The position numbers and the translations under genes are program-made. DNA of 64,000 bases. Source: CAYLPU01 sp964385635. Lineage in GTDB: Bacteria > Chloroflexota > Anaerolineae > B4-G1. This document shows, piece after piece, positions 63,925 through 64,000 of the stretch. Numbering within the stretch: position 1 is the first letter of the stretch; every line of letters begins with the position of its first letter. The notes beneath the pieces are model-generated. The model did not search any database. It was given only the letters and a program-made list of their open reading frames with translations, and was not told the origin of the DNA. The stretch spans positions 6,474-70,473 of the forward strand of contig CAYLPU010000012.1 in NCBI GenBank assembly GCA_964385635.1, written 5' to 3'.

Positions 63925-64000
63925 ATCCTGTCCTCCTTAGATGAAAGGTAACCGTTCAGTTGTGGCGCGATTGAACTCTGTCAAGTACCATACATCCTGG
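63925..64000. other. Window end
   Basis: The 76 bases upstream of the last gene hold its Shine-Dalgarno site and presumably part of its promoter. Nothing else is recognisable. Confidence 0.4.

Overview
The window reads as chromosomal DNA of a Chloroflexota-like bacterium, probably an Anaerolineae relative. This is inferred from gene content and style: GC-rich genes, extracellular proteins with Pro/Thr-rich linkers, an EF-G2-type factor, several TA-like and UPF0175 genes, and an abundance of small dispersed repeats. No rRNA, tRNA, CRISPR array, transposase or phage gene was found by reading. A taxonomic call would need database searches.

Layout. 0-1.9 kb: zinc-ribbon protein, family 4 uracil-DNA glycosylase, small membrane protein (+). 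1.9-6.3 kb: PEP carboxykinase, malic enzyme and a thioredoxin-reductase-like flavoprotein that lacks the redox CxxC (-), an anaplerotic/C4 module. 6.4-10.5 kb: three-gene membrane glycosyltransferase-like cluster (-). 10.6-15.8 kb: glycolate/lactate oxidase GlcF-GlcD, a MazEF-like pair, a LarA-type nickel racemase and a Nudix hydrolase (-), together a 2-hydroxyacid module. 15.9-22.2 kb: ECF sigma/anti-sigma pair, HtrA-like lipoprotein protease, Uma2 nuclease-like protein, PrsW-like protein (-). 22.3-25.5 kb: YihY/BrkB protein and an lplA-hdrB-hdrC operon (-). 26-28.3 kb: purB and a sugar-phosphate isomerase-like gene (+). 28.4-30.6 kb: rhomboid protease and a TPR/zinc-ribbon protein (-).

30.7-36.9 kb is the conserved rpmH-rnpA-yidD-yidC-jag block, continuing into a PfkB-family kinase and parA-parB (+). 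A PQQ-propeller lipoprotein sits between yidD and yidC. No dnaA, DnaA-box cluster or parS was seen. 37-43 kb: two large secreted or membrane-anchored proteins, Era, a queuosine-precursor transporter and a UPF0175 antitoxin (-). 43.3-46.8 kb: a two-TM NACHT-SUMF protein (candidate STAND/immune-type system) beside a decapitated PIN toxin (-). 46.9-51.4 kb: EF-G2 (-) and tryptophanase (+), transcribed divergently from abutting promoters, then a graveyard of gene remnants. 51.6-56 kb: SNF2 helicase and SWIM zinc-finger protein (+). 56.1-56.8 kb: PIN/RHH toxin-antitoxin. 56.8-63.9 kb: a lysine-catabolism and CoA cluster (-): lysine-ketoglutarate reductase-like, saccharopine dehydrogenase-like, lysine 2,3-aminomutase, two-subunit CoA-transferase and thiolase.

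The most distinctive signal is at the small scale. GC-rich palindromic elements lie in frame inside at least four genes (the DUF2723-like glycosyltransferase, Era, the NACHT-SUMF protein and the SNF2 helicase). Heptamer-periodic tracts lie in leaders and against stop codons. Several dispersed hairpin families recur between genes. One dispersed repeat has replaced the catalytic N-terminus of a PIN toxin gene.
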